From: Chelativorans sp.
GTDB taxonomy: Bacteria; Pseudomonadota; Alphaproteobacteria; Rhizobiales; Rhizobiaceae
Assembly (NCBI RefSeq): GCF_031180965.1
Contig: NZ_JAPSLH010000006.1
Coordinates: forward strand, 124,001 to 188,000
Reading direction: 5' to 3'
Length of the DNA stretch: 64,000 bases
Shown here: piece by piece, positions 26,052 to 36,878 of the stretch
Layout: the number at the start of each line of letters is the position of its first letter
Position numbering within the stretch: position 1 is the stretch's first letter
Translations under genes and position numbers: made by a program
The notes under the pieces: model-generated
Seen by the model: only the letters and a program-made list of their open reading frames with translations
The model's database searches: none
What the model was told of the DNA's origin: nothing

Positions 26052-26125
26052 TGGCTGGGGAACCTGGATTCGAACCAGGACTAACGGAGTCAGAGTCCGC
26101 TGGTCTACCGTTAACCTATTCCCCA
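26052..26125 (-). tRNA. tRNA-Gln (anticodon CTG)
   Basis: On the minus strand the sequence folds as a cloverleaf. The acceptor TGGGGAA (from 26125) pairs with TTCCCCA, followed by G and an encoded CCA at 26054-26052. The anticodon stem GCGGA/TCCGT encloses loop CTCTGAC, giving anticodon CTG, which reads CAG. The T arm is CCTGG-TTCGAAT-CCAGG. Length is 74 nt including CCA. Confidence 0.95.
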
Positions 26126-26158
26126 GCATCGGCAGCGCGAACCGCGGCACGGCCAAGC

Positions 26159-26186
26159 TATTTAGCCATACCCCCTCAATAGTCAA
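26159..26186 (-). promoter_or_regulatory. promoter of tRNA-Gln
   Basis: Read on the minus strand, TTGACT (26186-26181) is followed after 16 bp by TAAATA (26164-26159), about 34 bp before the mature tRNA 5' end. The rest of the 338-bp gap 26126-26463 shows no gene; its distal end carries the start region of ppx. Confidence 0.6.
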
Positions 26187-26463
26187 CCCCGGCTCAAATT
26201 GCAAACCGACAAGGTCAAGCCGAGGCAGGTTCTGAGAAGAGCTAGCCGCGGCCACACGACGGCAACCCGTCCAGCCCTTGCGGCGACGAAGCCCTACGCG
26301 CCGCCGGAACGGGGGGCGGCGCAAAATATGCCGGCGCGGGTGCCGACGCGTTTCCGCTCGGATGCTATTGGTCGATCACCGCTCCGGTGCTAATCTGCCC
26401 ACAACGCAAATGTTTAAGCGCCTGCTGCGCGCCCTTGAGGCTGTGCGCGGCGCGGAAGGATCG

Positions 26464-27756
26464 ATGGTGAACAACCACGAGGAAGGTGACGCGCCAGCCG
26501 TCGCGGAGCTGCACTGCGACGGCGCGTCGGCGGCAGTCGGCCATTCGGACGCGCCGGAGTTTGCCCCGTCCGCGACGCGTTCGCAGCCGACTCCACCCAA
26601 GCGCCGGCGCCGCAAGAGACGCAGGCGCGGCGTCTTCGTGCGCGAGCCGGAGGAGCAAGCTGTCCGTCCGGCGGCAGTGACCCCGGCGGCGGCGCTTCCT
26701 GCGGACGTACGGCGCAGCTTCGCCTATGCTGCGCGTCTAGAGCAACAGGACGCTCTTTATGCCGCGCTCGATCTGGGCACCAACAACTGCCGCCTCCTCG
26801 TCGCGACCCCGAGCCGGCCGGGGCAATTCCGCGTCGTCGACGCCTTCTCTCGCATCGTGCGGCTGGGCGAAGGCCTCGCCGCGAGCGGCAGGCTGAGCGA
26901 TGCAGCCATGGAGCGGGCCGTTGACGCGCTTGCGGTCTGCGCACAAAAGCTTACCGGCCGCCAGCTCAGCGGCGTGCGCATGATCGCCACGGAAGCTTGC
27001 CGGTCGGCGGCGAACGGGCAGGATTTCCTCAAAAGGGTCCGCCGGGAGACCGGGCTTGAACTTGAGATCATCGATCGGCGGACGGAGGCAAGGCTGGCGG
27101 TCTCCGGCTGCGGCTCGCTTGTCACCCGCGATACGGATGGGGTCGTGCTGTTCGACATCGGTGGCGGGTCGTCCGAGATCGCGCTGATCGACCTCTCGCG
27201 CCACCGCACGCCGCGGCTTGCCGACCACATCGTCTCCTGGACTTCCCTACCCACGGGCGTCGTGTCGCTTGCCGAGCGGTTCGGCGGGCGGAATGTCACG
27301 CGCGAGACCTTCGAAGCCATGATCGCCGACGTGTCGGAGATGCTGGCGCAATTCGACGGCGGCGGCCGGCTGGCCCACATTACCGCCACCGGCCGGTTCC
27401 ACCTCCTCGGCACCTCCGGGACGGTGACGACTCTCGCCGGCGTCCATCTCGGCCTGAAGCGCTATGACCGAAGGCGTGTGGACGGGCTTTGGATGGAGCG
27501 CGCTAGCGTCGATCGCATGATAGAGACCATCCTCGGCTGGAGCTTCCATGAGCGGAAAGCCAATCCGTGCATCGGCTCGGAGCGCGCAGACCTCGTGCTC
27601 GCCGGCTGTGCCATCCTGGAAGCGATCCGCCGCCACTGGCCGGCCGAGCGCCTGCGCGTTGCCGACCGGGGCTTGCGCGAGGGCATGCTGAACGAGATGA
27701 TGGCGCGCGACGGCGTCTGGCGGCGCCGGAAGCGCGTGGAGGCCGAGCCGGCGTGA
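26464..27756 (+). CDS. ppx: Ppx/GppA family phosphatase (exopolyphosphatase-like)
   Basis: This 430-residue protein has an N-terminal unstructured region rich in Arg/Lys (about 1-85, with RRRKRRRRG). The ASKHA-fold phosphatase core follows: [18 protein letters not shown] near residue 97, [18 protein letters not shown] near 175, and [14 protein letters not shown] near 230. These are the phosphate-binding loops. Such enzymes hydrolyse polyphosphate or pppGpp. The ATG at 26464 follows CGCGGAAGGA; in-frame ATG 26410 is an alternative. The TGA overlaps the rlmE GTG start as GTGA, the usual ppx-rlmE coupling in alphaproteobacteria. Confidence 0.9.
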   Translation: MVNNHEEGDAPAVAELHCDGASAAVGHSDAPEFAPSATRSQPTPPKRRRRKRRRRGVFVREPEEQAVRPAAVTPAAALPADVRRSFAYAARLEQQDALYAALDLGTNNCRLLVATPSRPGQFRVVDAFSRIVRLGEGLAASGRLSDAAMERAVDALAVCAQKLTGRQLSGVRMIATEACRSAANGQDFLKRVRRETGLELEIIDRRTEARLAVSGCGSLVTRDTDGVVLFDIGGGSSEIALIDLSRHRTPRLADHIVSWTSLPTGVVSLAERFGGRNVTRETFEAMIADVSEMLAQFDGGGRLAHITATGRFHLLGTSGTVTTLAGVHLGLKRYDRRRVDGLWMERASVDRMIETILGWSFHERKANPCIGSERADLVLAGCAILEAIRRHWPAERLRVADRGLREGMLNEMMARDGVWRRRKRVEAEPA

Positions 27757-28463
27757 CCAAGGAGAAGAAAGCAGGCTCCGGCGCCCGCCTCCTGAAGACG
27801 CGGGTGAAAAAAAAGCGGGGCCTGAAAAGCTCCTCGCGCCGCTGGCTCGAACGGCACCTGAATGATCCTTATGTCCGCCGTGCCAACGCGGAAGGCATGC
27901 GCTCCCGCGCCGCCTACAAGCTGATCGAGATCGACGAGCGGCACCGTATACTGGCCCCTGGCATGAAAGTGATCGATCTGGGCGCCGCGCCGGGCGGCTG
28001 GAGTCAGGTGGCGGCGGCCCGTGTGAAGTCCGATCCGGCCCGGCCTAACGTCATTGGTATCGATTACTTGGAGATGGATCCGGTTCCGGGCGCGATGATC
28101 CTGCGGATGGATTTTCTCGAGCCGCAAGCGCCCGCGCGCCTGATCGAACTCCTGGAGGGGGCGCCCGACGTGGTTTTGTCCGACATGGCGGCTCCCACTA
28201 CTGGTCATCGGCGCACGGACCACCTGCGCACGATGCAGCTATGCGAGGCGGCAGCCGACTTCGCCATCGCGGTGCTGAAGCCCGGCGGGCATTTTCTCGC
28301 GAAAACCTTCCAGGGCGGAACGGAAGCCGAGATGCTCAACCGCCTGAAGCGCAGCTTCCACGCGGTCCATCACGTGAAGCCGCCAGCCTCGCGCGACGAG
28401 TCGGTGGAGCTCTATCTCCTCGCCAAAGGGTTCAGGGGCGTGGATCAAACGGAGGAGGGCTGA
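27753..28463 (+). CDS. rlmE: 23S rRNA (uridine-2'-O)-methyltransferase
   Basis: This 236-residue FtsJ/RrmJ methyltransferase has a basic N-terminus, then [20 protein letters not shown] with the first catalytic lysine. The SAM loop is [16 protein letters not shown] near residue 74. [20 protein letters not shown] follows with the catalytic aspartate, and [12 protein letters not shown] carries the second lysine. It methylates U2552 of 23S rRNA in late 50S assembly. The start is GTG at 27753, overlapping the ppx stop by 4 bp. Its 3' end overlaps the convergent MFS gene by 19 bp. Confidence 0.95.
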   Translation: MTKEKKAGSGARLLKTRVKKKRGLKSSSRRWLERHLNDPYVRRANAEGMRSRAAYKLIEIDERHRILAPGMKVIDLGAAPGGWSQVAAARVKSDPARPNVIGIDYLEMDPVPGAMILRMDFLEPQAPARLIELLEGAPDVVLSDMAAPTTGHRRTDHLRTMQLCEAAADFAIAVLKPGGHFLAKTFQGGTEAEMLNRLKRSFHAVHHVKPPASRDESVELYLLAKGFRGVDQTEEG

Positions 28464-29884
28464 GAGGCCCGCTCGGCCGCGAGCGCCTGATCCGCTTCCC
28501 GAACGGCCCGGCTCTTGTGGCCGGTGACCGCACTGCCTGTGTCGGCGGGCAGCGACAGGAATGGCACCACAGCAAGCGCCGACAGAAGCGCCACGAAGAC
28601 GAAGGCGTTGACGAAGGCCCCGTGGCCTAGCGGCGCGCCCGTTAGATAGCCGGTAACTTCCAGAACGCCGCCACCGACGGCAACGCCCATGGCGATGCTG
28701 ATCTGCTGGCTCGCGGCGGAGATGGCCGTGGCCTGCGCCACCTCGCGATCGCTGATCTCGGCAAACACGAGGGCGTTGTTCGAGGTAAAAAAGAGTGACC
28801 GGAAGAAGCCGGCCGCCACAAGCACGGCGAAGATCGCGGCATGCGGCGTCGCCGGGGTGAAGAGCGCGTTGGCCCCTATAAGCGCGCTGCCGAGGACGGC
28901 CGCCACCACAAGGGTCGGCCGAAAGCCGGCCGTTCTCAGCGCCGTGCTTGCAGCGAACTTCATGGCGATTGCACCGAGGGCGGAGGCGAAGGTGAGGAGG
29001 CCTGACTGGAACGGGGACAGGCCGAATCCGATCTGGAACATCAGCGGCAACAGGAAGGGCACGGCGCCGACGCCGATGCGGAAAAGCGAGCCACCGATGA
29101 TGGCGGCGCGAAAAGCCCTGTTGGAGAAAAGCCGCAGGTCGAGCACCGGATTTGCCGCGCGGCGGGCATGGAGGACGAAGAGCCATGCCATCAGCAGACC
29201 CGTGAGCGCGACGGCTATTCCCACCGCCGGCGGCAGCGCAGGCAGGCTAACGACCGAAAGCCCGAAGACGATGCCCGCGGCGGCCAAACCCGCCAACCCG
29301 AAGCCGACAAAGTCGAGCCTCTCGCGCGGCTCTGGCGGGAAGTCCGGCAGAACGCGGCCGGACACGGCAATTCCGATCAGCCCGATGGGCACATTGATCA
29401 GAAAGATCCAGTGCCACGAGAAATAGGTGGTGATGAAACCGCCGAGCGGCGGCCCGGCAACCGGGCCTATAAGCGCGGGTATGCTGAGCCAGGCCATTGC
29501 GGAGATGAGCTGGTTGCGCGGCGTGGCCCTGACGAGGACAAGACGGGCGACGGGGGTCATCATGGCGCCCCCCATACCTTCCACGAAGCGCGCCAGCACG
29601 AAGGCGAAGAGCGAGTTCGAGAAGGCGCAGGCGATGGAGCCGAGTACGAAGACCGCGATCGCCATACGGAATACGCGCTTCGCGCCGAACCGGTCCGCCA
29701 TCCATCCGCTGATGGGGATGAAGATGGCGAGGGCGACCAGATAGGTGGTGAGCGCAAGCTTAAGGGTGACTGGATTGGTGCCGATATCCTGCGCGATCGC
29801 CGGCAGCGCGGTGGCGATAACCGTCGAATCCATTTGCTCCATGAAAAGGGCGACGGCGAGCACCAGCGGCAGCGTTCGGTTCAA
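28445..29884 (-). CDS. MFS multidrug exporter, DHA2 (14-helix) type
   Basis: This 479-residue membrane protein starts with [20 protein letters not shown] and has the DHA2 motif pattern: [20 protein letters not shown] in loop 2-3, [20 protein letters not shown], and [15 protein letters not shown], typical of the EmrB/QacA group. About 14 hydrophobic helices are visible. It probably expels toxic compounds with proton exchange. The TTG at 29884 is preferred because CAGAGAAGAG precedes it and homologues start at this point; a GTG at 29959 would add 25 proline-rich residues. No regulator lies beside it. Confidence 0.85.
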   Translation of the reverse strand: MNRTLPLVLAVALFMEQMDSTVIATALPAIAQDIGTNPVTLKLALTTYLVALAIFIPISGWMADRFGAKRVFRMAIAVFVLGSIACAFSNSLFAFVLARFVEGMGGAMMTPVARLVLVRATPRNQLISAMAWLSIPALIGPVAGPPLGGFITTYFSWHWIFLINVPIGLIGIAVSGRVLPDFPPEPRERLDFVGFGLAGLAAAGIVFGLSVVSLPALPPAVGIAVALTGLLMAWLFVLHARRAANPVLDLRLFSNRAFRAAIIGGSLFRIGVGAVPFLLPLMFQIGFGLSPFQSGLLTFASALGAIAMKFAASTALRTAGFRPTLVVAAVLGSALIGANALFTPATPHAAIFAVLVAAGFFRSLFFTSNNALVFAEISDREVAQATAISAASQQISIAMGVAVGGGVLEVTGYLTGAPLGHGAFVNAFVFVALLSALAVVPFLSLPADTGSAVTGHKSRAVREADQALAAERASQPSSV

Positions 29885-30066
29885 CGGTCTCTTCTCTGTC
29901 GTGGGACGGATTTGCCGTCCCGCTAGGGGGAGGGGAGGATGATAAGCCGGCCTTACCACAAATAATGCGTTTATGCAGGGCGGGAAGCGCAGGGACTCCC
30001 TTTCAGCGCTACGCCGGAACCCCCGCGCGATCTATCCGTTTCCGACCTGCCGCTGAGGAGGAAGGG

Positions 30067-30855
30067 GTGAGCATCACCGCAGAAATCCGTCCTGAAGATA
30101 ACCGCGCGCAGCTCAGCTGTGCCGGCGGCCTGCTCGGCTTCGCCATCGGCGGGTTCTTCGACGGAATTCTGCTCCATCAGATCTTGCAGTGGCATCATCT
30201 CCTTTCCGGCCTTGAGGGCGGGCGCTTCGGCGACCTGCGCTTCCAGATCCTGGCCGACGGGCTGTTCCACCTCCTGATATATGTGCTCGCCCTGATCGGG
30301 CTTTTCCTGCTGTGGCGTTCGCGGAGGAATTTTGCGGGACATTCGGGCGGCAGGCTCTTCCTCGCGGACGCGCTGATCGGGTTCGGTGCATGGCACGTGC
30401 TCGACGGCATCGTCTCGCATTGGATCCTTGGCATTCACCGCATCCGAATGGATTCGGAAATGCCGCTCTTTTGGGACCTGCTTTGGTTCGTCGTCTTCGG
30501 TCTTGTTTTTATCGCCGCAGGTTGGCGCCTTCGCCGCCGCGGAGGAATTTTTGAGGGCGGCGGGGCGATGCCTGCCGCGGTCGCGGTACTGGCAATCCTG
30601 TCGGGAGCGGCCGCTGCGCTTCCGCCCTCGCAGGGTTCAACTGTCCTTGTCGTCTTCCGCCCTGGACTTTCGCCTGAACAGGCGCTGGTCGCCATAGCTG
30701 GAGTGGATGGGCGGCTTATGTGGTCCGACAGTTCCGACCAGGTCTGGGCCGTTGCCTTGCCGGAGGGTGCCGGGGTGCTCGACCTTTATCGCGACGGGGC
30801 GCTGCTCGTCAGCGGCTCGCCCGTCCTGGCGGGCTGCCTCAACTGGTTCCGCTAG
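30067..30855 (+). CDS. DUF2243 membrane protein with C-terminal extension
   Basis: This protein has 262 residues. Residues about 15-165 form a DUF2243 domain with four helices and the conserved GGFFDGILLHQILQWHHLLS and GAWHVLDGIVSHWILGIHRI; the histidines suggest metal or heme contact, but the function is unknown. Residues about 170-262 form an extra soluble region (STVLVVFRPGLSPEQALVAI, then DQVWAVALPEGAG and SGSPVLAGCLNWFR) after another hydrophobic stretch. DUF2243 proteins are usually about 150-170 residues, so this looks like a fusion. The GTG at 30067 follows GAGGAGGAAG, which decides the start. Confidence 0.8.
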   Translation: MSITAEIRPEDNRAQLSCAGGLLGFAIGGFFDGILLHQILQWHHLLSGLEGGRFGDLRFQILADGLFHLLIYVLALIGLFLLWRSRRNFAGHSGGRLFLADALIGFGAWHVLDGIVSHWILGIHRIRMDSEMPLFWDLLWFVVFGLVFIAAGWRLRRRGGIFEGGGAMPAAVAVLAILSGAAAALPPSQGSTVLVVFRPGLSPEQALVAIAGVDGRLMWSDSSDQVWAVALPEGAGVLDLYRDGALLVSGSPVLAGCLNWFR

Positions 30856-30947
30856 GCTGGGCGCATTTGCGCAGCATGGGCAGCCGGCCCCGCCTTCCCA
30901 TCTTGAAGCAGACGTGGTACCAGCCCTTGCCAATCCGCAAAGGGTAA

Positions 30948-32516
<1,569 letters not shown>

Positions 32517-32563
32517 GCCGGGTTTCTTCTGAAGGTTTTCTGGGCGCTGAGAGCGTTGTGGTT

Positions 32564-33346
32564 CTAACGGGCCGGGGCGCAGGCCGTGAGCACTGTCGCC
32601 AGCAGCTTTGCCCAATAGCCGGCGGTTTCGCCGGTGATCAGGTCGTTGCGAATCTCGAACTCGACGCAGGGGAGACCGCGCTTTTCTCCATGGACGGGTA
32701 TCGCGTAGTCGGTGTCGTCGCTGACCTTGTAGGGCTCGTTGATTCCGACCGTATGATCGGTGGTCTCCTGCAGCCATCGCGCTACGGCAGGGGCGAACTC
32801 CCGGTCCCGGTTGTAAAGCACGCCGATCTCCCACGGACGCTGTACCCCCAGAAAAACCGGCGTGAATGTGTGGATGGTGGCAAGCACCGTCGGCCTGCCC
32901 TCCGCCTGCCGTCGATCGAGGAAGGCGGTCACGGCGTCGTGGAAAGGCCAGAAGATCGCCTCCGCCCGTGCCTGTCGCGCGGCCTCGCTCAGCGCGACAT
33001 TGCCGGGGATCTGGGTCGCCTCGCTCACCTCCGGCGCAAAGCTCGGCACGTCCGGCCGGCGGTTGCAGTCGCAGACGAGGCGCGAATAGCGCTGCATGAA
33101 GAGCGGCGCGTCGAGCATGTCCGAGAGGGCGACCGCCACCGCTCTTGCGCCGATATCCCACGCGATATGCCGGACAAGATCCTCCTCACCGAGGCCTAGC
33201 GTGCCGAGCGAGCGCGGCATGAGCCTGCCGGCGTGTTCGCATATCAGCACGAAGCCGGACCGTCCCTGCTCGTTTCGCGTTTCCAGCGGATGCGGCTCGT
33301 CGGGGGCTAGGATGATTGTCTGCTTTGGCGCGGTAAGGCTCGTCAC
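32564..33346 (-). CDS. N-formylglutamate amidohydrolase family protein
   Basis: This 260-residue hydrolase has the family segments GFVLICEHAGRLMP near residue 31, HIAWDIGARAVAVALS, and RYSRLVCDCNRRPD. TIHTFTPVFLGVQRPWEIGV and VEFEIRNDLI follow. The His/Glu pattern fits the zinc-type fold of HutG. No histidine-degradation genes are nearby. Instead it is divergent from a Liv-type ABC operon, with a shared operator-like box 18 bp upstream of its start, so it probably removes an acyl or amide group from a compound imported by that transporter. The start is GTG at 33346. Confidence 0.82.
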   Translation of the reverse strand: MTSLTAPKQTIILAPDEPHPLETRNEQGRSGFVLICEHAGRLMPRSLGTLGLGEEDLVRHIAWDIGARAVAVALSDMLDAPLFMQRYSRLVCDCNRRPDVPSFAPEVSEATQIPGNVALSEAARQARAEAIFWPFHDAVTAFLDRRQAEGRPTVLATIHTFTPVFLGVQRPWEIGVLYNRDREFAPAVARWLQETTDHTVGINEPYKVSDDTDYAIPVHGEKRGLPCVEFEIRNDLITGETAGYWAKLLATVLTACAPAR

Positions 33347-33363
33347 GGGCGTGCTCCAGCGGA

Positions 33364-33419
33364 TGTATCAAATCGTACAAATCCCGCTTACAATTGCAAT
33401 CTGTATCTTTTTGTTGACG
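33364..33419. promoter_or_regulatory. divergent control region with two RpiR-type boxes (copy A)
   Basis: Box 1, TGTATCAAATCGTACA (33364-33379), is an imperfect TGTA-N8-TACA palindrome lying 18 bp before the minus-strand gene. Box 2, TGTATCTTTTTGTTGA (33402-33417), starts exactly 38 bp later and overlaps the -35 TTGACG (33414-33419) of the plus-strand ABC operon. A -10 TATCGT lies 16 bp further on. The same two-box layout at the same spacing recurs at 39747-39802 next to the rpiR gene. Confidence 0.6.
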
Positions 33420-33466
33420 GCTCCGCGAGGCTCGCTATCGTCGCGGAAGGCTTTCTGGGGACGAGC

Positions 33467-34255
33467 GTGACGGAAGCGATCATCGAGGCACATGGTCTGA
33501 GCAGGATCTTCGGCGGGCTCGTCGCCGTGGACGGCTACGGCTTACGCCTGGCCGGCGGCGAACTTGTCGGCCTCATCGGCCCCAACGGCGCCGGGAAGAC
33601 GACCGCCTTCAACCTGCTCACGGGCGTGCTGAAGCCCAGCGCCGGAAGGATACTGATACGGGGACAGGATCTTACGGGCGCCAGGCCGCATGTCCTGGCG
33701 CGGGCAGGGGTGGCGCGCACATTCCAGAACATTCGCCTTTTCAGCGACCTCAGCGCGTTGGAAAATGTCATGTGCGGCGGTCATATGCGGCATGGCTCCT
33801 CACTGATCAAAACCCTTGCACAACTGCCCGCGTTCTGGCGCAGCGAGAAGCTGATCGCGCGCCGCGCGGCGGAGATCATCGATCGGACGGGCTTGTCCGC
33901 GCTGGCCTACAGGCGCGCCGGCGATCTTTCCTATGGCGATCAGCGCCGGGTGGAGATCGCAAGGGCGCTGGCCACCGAGCCTGCCGCCCTTCTCTTGGAC
34001 GAGCCCGCGGCAGGCCTGAACCCCAGCGAGACGCAGAAGCTCGTCGAGCTCATCCGCCGTATCAACGAGGATATGGGGGTGAGCGTGCTGGTGGTGGAGC
34101 ATGACATGCGGCTGGTGATGGGGCTCTGTCGGCGCGTGCAGGTGCTGAACCGGGGCAAGCTCGTTGCCGAGGGTACCCCGGCCGAAGTGCAGGCCGATCC
34201 GGCCGTCATAGAAGCCTATCTCGGCACCCGTCGGAAAGCCCTGGCCAATGCTTGA
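33467..34255 (+). CDS. Liv-type ABC transporter ATP-binding protein (LivG-like)
   Basis: This 262-residue ATPase has Walker A LIGPNGAGKTTAFNLLTG near residue 36, VARTFQNIRLFSDLSALENV, signature LSYGDQRRVEIARAL, Walker B LLLDEPAAGLNPSET and switch VLVVEHDMRLVMGL. The long insert between Q-loop and signature is typical of LivG. It is the first gene of a five-gene run (ATPase, ATPase, permease, permease, amidohydrolase). The GTG at 33467 follows TGGGGACGAG. It would power uptake of an amino-acid-like or amide compound. The matching binding protein is encoded 5 kb downstream. Confidence 0.92.
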   Translation: MTEAIIEAHGLSRIFGGLVAVDGYGLRLAGGELVGLIGPNGAGKTTAFNLLTGVLKPSAGRILIRGQDLTGARPHVLARAGVARTFQNIRLFSDLSALENVMCGGHMRHGSSLIKTLAQLPAFWRSEKLIARRAAEIIDRTGLSALAYRRAGDLSYGDQRRVEIARALATEPAALLLDEPAAGLNPSETQKLVELIRRINEDMGVSVLVVEHDMRLVMGLCRRVQVLNRGKLVAEGTPAEVQADPAVIEAYLGTRRKALANA

Positions 34256-34970
34256 AGTGCGCGGTCTCGACGTCTTTCGCGGCGCCACCCATGTGCTGAA
34301 GGACGTTTCCTTTAATGTCGCCCGAGGCGAGCTTGCCGCGCTCATCGGGGCGAACGGAGCCGGCAAGTCCACGACGCTTCTGACGCTTTCGGGGCTGCTT
34401 CGCCCGCGCTCGGGTCTAGCGGTCATGCGAACGGAAGGAGGGGAGATCGACCTTACCCGCGCCAGTGCGGAACGGATCGTACGCGCAGGACTGATCCACT
34501 GCCCCGAGGGGCGGCAAATCTTTCAGTCCCTGACGGTCGCGGAGAACTTGGCAATGGGCGCCTACACCCGCTCCAGGCGAGAGGAGATCGCTGCTGCGAC
34601 AGCGGAGGTACATGAGCTCTTCCCCATCCTGAAGGAGCGGGCGTCTCTGCCTGCCGGTTCCCTCTCCGGCGGCGAACAGATGATGCTTGCGATAGGCCGC
34701 GCCCTGCTCGCCTCGCCAAAGCTGCTTCTGCTCGACGAGCCCTCCCTGGGCCTGGCGCCCAAGGTGGTCGAGACGATCTTTGATGTTATTGCGAGGCTGA
34801 AGGCGCAGGGAGTGACGATCCTGCTCATCGAGCAGAATGCCGTGATGGCGCTTGAGATCGCCGACCGTGCCTATGTGATGGAAAACGGGCGCATCGTGCT
34901 CGCAGGGGCCGGCCGGGAGCTGATGGACAATGACCGCGTGCGCCAGTCCTATCTGGGGGTCCCCTTGTGA
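34248..34970 (+). CDS. Liv-type ABC transporter ATP-binding protein (LivF-like)
   Basis: This 240-residue ATPase has Walker A LIGANGAGKSTTLLTLSG near residue 32, IHCPEGRQIFQSLTVAENLA, signature LSGGEQMMLAIGRAL, Walker B LLLLDEPSLGLAPK and switch ILLIEQNAVMALEIA, all in LivF form. It overlaps the LivG-like gene by 8 bp. A less usual point is the segment RTEGGEIDLTRASAERI, slightly longer than in typical LivF. It forms the ATPase heterodimer with the preceding protein. Confidence 0.92.
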   Translation: MLEVRGLDVFRGATHVLKDVSFNVARGELAALIGANGAGKSTTLLTLSGLLRPRSGLAVMRTEGGEIDLTRASAERIVRAGLIHCPEGRQIFQSLTVAENLAMGAYTRSRREEIAAATAEVHELFPILKERASLPAGSLSGGEQMMLAIGRALLASPKLLLLDEPSLGLAPKVVETIFDVIARLKAQGVTILLIEQNAVMALEIADRAYVMENGRIVLAGAGRELMDNDRVRQSYLGVPL

Positions 34971-35857
34971 GCCAGTATCTGTTCCAGCAGCTGGTGAACG
35001 GCCTGTCGCTTGGGAGCCTCTACGCTCTTGTGGCGATCGGCTTCTCGATGATCTACGGCATCGTGCGGTTGATCAATTTCGCTCATGGCGACCTTGTGAT
35101 GATAGGCGCCTTTTCCACCCTGGCGATGATCGCCGTTGGCGTCCCCTGGCCGCTGATCCTCGTCTTCGTCCTGATGATCGGCGCAGTAGCGGGCATGCTG
35201 ATCGAGAGCGTCGTCTTCCGTCCGATCCGCGGCGCGCCGCAGGTGACCGGCTTCATCGCCACGCTAGCCGTCTCGATCGTCATCCAGAACAGTGCGCTGT
35301 TGCTGCTCACAGGGCAGCAGCGCAACTTCGTCTTCCCTGCCTTCATGCGCCAGCGCGTGCCGCTCGGCGGCGTCAGCGCCTCGCTGACGGATATGGTCAT
35401 CATCTGCCTGACGCTGCTGTTGATCGCTATCCTCTTCTTCATCGTCTACCGTACGCGGCTAGGCACCGCCATGCGGGCGACGGCGGAGAACCTGATGGCG
35501 GCCCGCCTGATGGGTGTTTCCGTCAATCGGACGATCCTCGCCGCCTTCGCGATTGGCAGCGCGCTCGCGGCCGTCGCCGGCGTGTTCTGGGGCGGCAAGT
35601 TCGGACAGATCGATCCGCTCCTCGGCTTTGTTCCCGGTTTGAAGGCCTTCGTCGCCTGTGTGATCGGCGGCGTCGGCTCTCTCGGCGGCGCGATGCTTGG
35701 CGGCTACATTCTGGGCCTTGCGGAGGTCCTCTTCGTTGGTCTTCTGCCTCAGGAGCTCTCCGGCTATCGCGACGCGTTCGTATTCCTGCTCCTCATCGTC
35801 ATCCTTCTCGTCAAGCCTTCCGGACTGTTCGTGCGCCATGTCGAAGACCGTGCCTGA
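34967..35857 (+). CDS. Liv-type ABC transporter permease (LivH-like)
   Basis: This 296-residue membrane protein begins with QLVNGLSLGSLYALVAIGFS and MIYGIVRLINFAHGDLVMIG, the classic LivH start. It ends with FVACVIGGVGSLGGAMLGGY near residue 225 and about eight helices in all. The GTG at 34967 overlaps the LivF-like stop as GTGA. It overlaps the next permease by 20 bp. The substrate is not determined by the sequence. Confidence 0.92.
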   Translation: MSQYLFQQLVNGLSLGSLYALVAIGFSMIYGIVRLINFAHGDLVMIGAFSTLAMIAVGVPWPLILVFVLMIGAVAGMLIESVVFRPIRGAPQVTGFIATLAVSIVIQNSALLLLTGQQRNFVFPAFMRQRVPLGGVSASLTDMVIICLTLLLIAILFFIVYRTRLGTAMRATAENLMAARLMGVSVNRTILAAFAIGSALAAVAGVFWGGKFGQIDPLLGFVPGLKAFVACVIGGVGSLGGAMLGGYILGLAEVLFVGLLPQELSGYRDAFVFLLLIVILLVKPSGLFVRHVEDRA

Positions 35858-36878
35858 CGAGACCCCGCTGCCCATTCGAGGCTTTGCGGCCGCTGCTTTA
35901 GTCGCGGCCGCCGCCGCTGCCGCGGTGTGGCTCGCCCAGGCAAGCCTTAGCGACTATGTCGTCACGCTGCTGGCTGTGCTCTTCCTCAACGCGGCTCTTG
36001 CCGTTTCGCTGAACTTCACCAACGGCTTCACCGGCCTTTTCTCGCTTGGCCATCCAGCCTTCATGACCATCGGCGCCTACGTGGCGGCGATCCTAACCTT
36101 TCCGGAACGCCGCAAGGGCACGATGCTGCCGGGCCTGCCCGAGTTCCTCGCCACGACCGAGCTTTCGCTGCTGCCGGCTATTCTGATCGCCGGCGCCGTG
36201 GCCGCAGTGGTAGCGCTGATTGTGGGATTCCCGGTTCTCCGGCTCCGCGGCCACTATCTGGCAGTGGCGACGCTGGGGCTGATCGTGATCATCCAGAGTC
36301 TCGCGACCAATTGGGACACCATCACGCGTGGCGGCTCGGGCCTGAGCGGCATTCCCCGCCTCACCGGCATCTGGTGGGCATTCGGTTTCATGCTCGTGGT
36401 GATCGCCGCTGCCTGGCGCATTAAGTTCTCTTCACTCGGGCGCGCCATGATGGCCACGCGCGAGAACGAACTTGCGGCGGAATGCGTCGGCATCGATACG
36501 GTGAGGGTCCGGATGCTGGCTTTCGTGCTCGGCGCATTTTTTGCCGCGGTCGCTGGCGCACTGCTTGTCCATCTGATCAGCGTGGTGACGCCAAGAACCT
36601 ACTCCGTCCTGCTTGCGTTCAACCTGGTGGTGATGGTGGTGATCGGCGGTTCGGGAAGCATCATCGGCGCGGTGATCGCCGCATCCGCGATTACCGTTCT
36701 GTCGGAGGCGTTGCGGCCGGTGGAGGAATCGGTGGGCCTTTACGGCATGAGCCAGGTGATAGTGGCGCTGGCGCTCATCCTGGTCCTATACCTTCGCCCG
36801 CAAGGCCTGTTCGGCAGTGGCGAACCGATGATCGTGCGGCGCCTTTTCGGAGGAGATCGGTTTGGGCAGACCCCGTGA
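35838..36878 (+). CDS. Liv-type ABC transporter permease (LivM-like)
   Basis: This 346-residue membrane protein has about ten helices after an Ala-rich N-terminus. LivM landmarks are NAALAVSLNFTNGFTGLFSL near residue 45, GHPAFMTIGAYVAAIL, and PVLRLRGHYLAVATLGLIVI. RAMMATRENELAAECVGIDT and VVMVVIGGSGSIIGAVIAAS follow. The ATG at 35838 lies inside the end of the LivH-like gene; upstream in-frame starts would overlap it much further. It overlaps the following amidohydrolase gene by 17 bp. Confidence 0.9.
   Translation: MSKTVPDETPLPIRGFAAAALVAAAAAAAVWLAQASLSDYVVTLLAVLFLNAALAVSLNFTNGFTGLFSLGHPAFMTIGAYVAAILTFPERRKGTMLPGLPEFLATTELSLLPAILIAGAVAAVVALIVGFPVLRLRGHYLAVATLGLIVIIQSLATNWDTITRGGSGLSGIPRLTGIWWAFGFMLVVIAAAWRIKFSSLGRAMMATRENELAAECVGIDTVRVRMLAFVLGAFFAAVAGALLVHLISVVTPRTYSVLLAFNLVVMVVIGGSGSIIGAVIAASAITVLSEALRPVEESVGLYGMSQVIVALALILVLYLRPQGLFGSGEPMIVRRLFGGDRFGQTP

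Noticed and set aside
32564-33346. Histidine-utilisation (hutG) assignment
   Set aside because: No hutH, hutU, hutI or hutF lies nearby and the gene shares control boxes with an ABC/RpiR system, so the name HutG was not used.
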